Positions 63,660-64,000 of a stretch of DNA of 64,000 bases are shown one piece after another. The DNA lies in contig NZ_ARXU01000016.1 in the NCBI RefSeq assembly GCF_000756655.1, forward strand, positions 1-64,000. The letters are read 5' to 3'. This stretch comes from Alcanivorax jadensis T9. Its GTDB lineage: Bacteria; Pseudomonadota; Gammaproteobacteria; Pseudomonadales; Alcanivoracaceae. Both the position numbers and the translations under genes were made by a program. Below the pieces are notes generated by a model. That model had not been told where the DNA came from, did no database searches, and worked only from the letters and a program-made list of their open reading frames with translations. Each line of letters starts with the position of its first letter. The stretch's first letter is position 1.

Positions 63660-63754
63660 GGCCGCCCCCATACTTATGGACGCGGCCTCACAAATTTCAG
63701 CATTCACAAAAGTTCAGGCGCGAGCTGTCAACTGTCCACTATCAACTGTCAACT
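63660..63754. repeat. Heptad-armed palindromic element, half copy F
   Basis: Only the core (GGCCGCCCCCATACTTATGG, then GCGGCCTC) and the right side are present. The right half nearly equals that of copy E (GCATTCACAAAAGTTCAGGC, AGCTGTCAACTGTCC). The left arm is missing and is replaced by the upstream region of the chorismate mutase gene. The stop codon of trpC lies at its end. Confidence 0.75.
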
Positions 63755-64000
63755 CAGAAAAACAGCGACTTCAGCGCCGCCCCCGGATCCTCCGCCCGCA
63801 TAAAGGCCTCGCCCACCAGGAACGCATTGATGCCGTTCTTGCGCATCAGCTTCACGTCTTCCGAGGTGTGGATACCGCTTTCGGTGACAATCATACGGTC
63901 GCCGGGGACCTTTTCCGCCAGCGTCAGGGTGGTGTTCAGGCTGGTCTCGAAGGTATGCAGGTTGCGGTTGTTGATGCCGATCAGCTCGGCGTTGAGATTC
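63754..64000 (-). CDS. trpC: Indole-3-glycerol phosphate synthase, C-terminal part
   Basis: Only the last 82 codons (about) are in the window, cut by its right edge. The reading ends ...[19 protein letters not shown]. Landmarks are [33 protein letters not shown] and LVGEAFM, the phosphate-binding part of the TIM barrel. The gene forms the first steps of tryptophan synthesis. It follows the half palindrome F on the same strand as the chorismate mutase gene. Confidence 0.9.
   Translation of the reverse strand, partial: NLNAELIGINNRNLHTFETSLNTTLTLAEKVPGDRMIVTESGIHTSEDVKLMRKNGINAFLVGEAFMRAEDPGAALKSLFF

Overview
The window looks like a chromosomal segment of a marine gammaproteobacterium of the Alcanivorax type (Oceanospirillales). 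This is an inference from protein character and gene order, not from a database match. It is fairly GC-rich and almost wholly coding. Three blocks follow the gene order I remember from Pseudomonas aeruginosa, so most of the content is core housekeeping. I see no tRNA, rRNA, CRISPR array, prophage or insertion sequence.

Layout. 0.1-2.4 kb holds a methyltransferase and a convergent hydrolase fused to a PilZ-like domain. 2.6-15.8 kb is the proA-nadD-rsfS-rlmH-mrdA-mrdB-mltB-rlpA-dacA-dat-ybeD-lipB-lipA block for proline and NAD synthesis, ribosome maturation, cell elongation and lipoylation. 15.9-19.7 kb has dacB, a glutathione transferase, a methyltransferase, a tiny membrane protein and an NlpE-like lipoprotein. 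20.0-22.2 kb is a TonB energising operon (exbB, two exbD paralogues, tonB) behind a good Fur-like box. 22.3-25.9 kb has a ZIP transporter, ubiX, a DUF2214 protein and mpl. 25.9-29.0 kb carries an AraC regulator divergent from a secreted lipase and its foldase. 29.0-36.7 kb carries pfp, murI, a rhodanese, ppa, a second AraC regulator divergent from a metal-dependent hydrolase, and a DUF2333 protein.

36.7-43.6 kb is the most unusual part. A tightly packed minus-strand operon encodes a TlpA-like thioredoxin, a DUF4266 lipoprotein ending in Cys-Gly-Cys-Asn, a DUF3570 outer-membrane protein, an ApbE flavin transferase, and a QseB/PmrA-like regulator with its kinase. The DUF3570 protein contains a seven-residue match to the motif that ApbE enzymes flavinylate. 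Three TTAA half-sites at 11-bp spacing lie between this operon and divergent dsbD. I read this as a candidate envelope flavin-redox system.

44.0-58.2 kb is aroQ-accB-accC-prmA-(DUF3426)-dusB-fis-purH-purD-(cNMP/rhodanese)-retS. The retS-like kinase has a decayed ATP-binding domain and overlaps an AraC gene at its 3' end. 58.2-64 kb has a Ycf46-like AAA ATPase, coq7, speD, an OsmC protein, vfr, a chorismate-mutase-like gene and the 3' end of trpC.

Intergenic DNA carries two conspicuous palindrome families. One is an element of about 160 bp with arms made of iterated 7-bp words around a GC-rich core hairpin (six copies, one a half copy). The other is a GTAGGAGC...GCTCCTAC family (five copies plus one divergent). 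Several other gaps hold smaller heptad-word palindromes. Most sit at the 3' ends of genes and probably act as terminators or mRNA-end structures.
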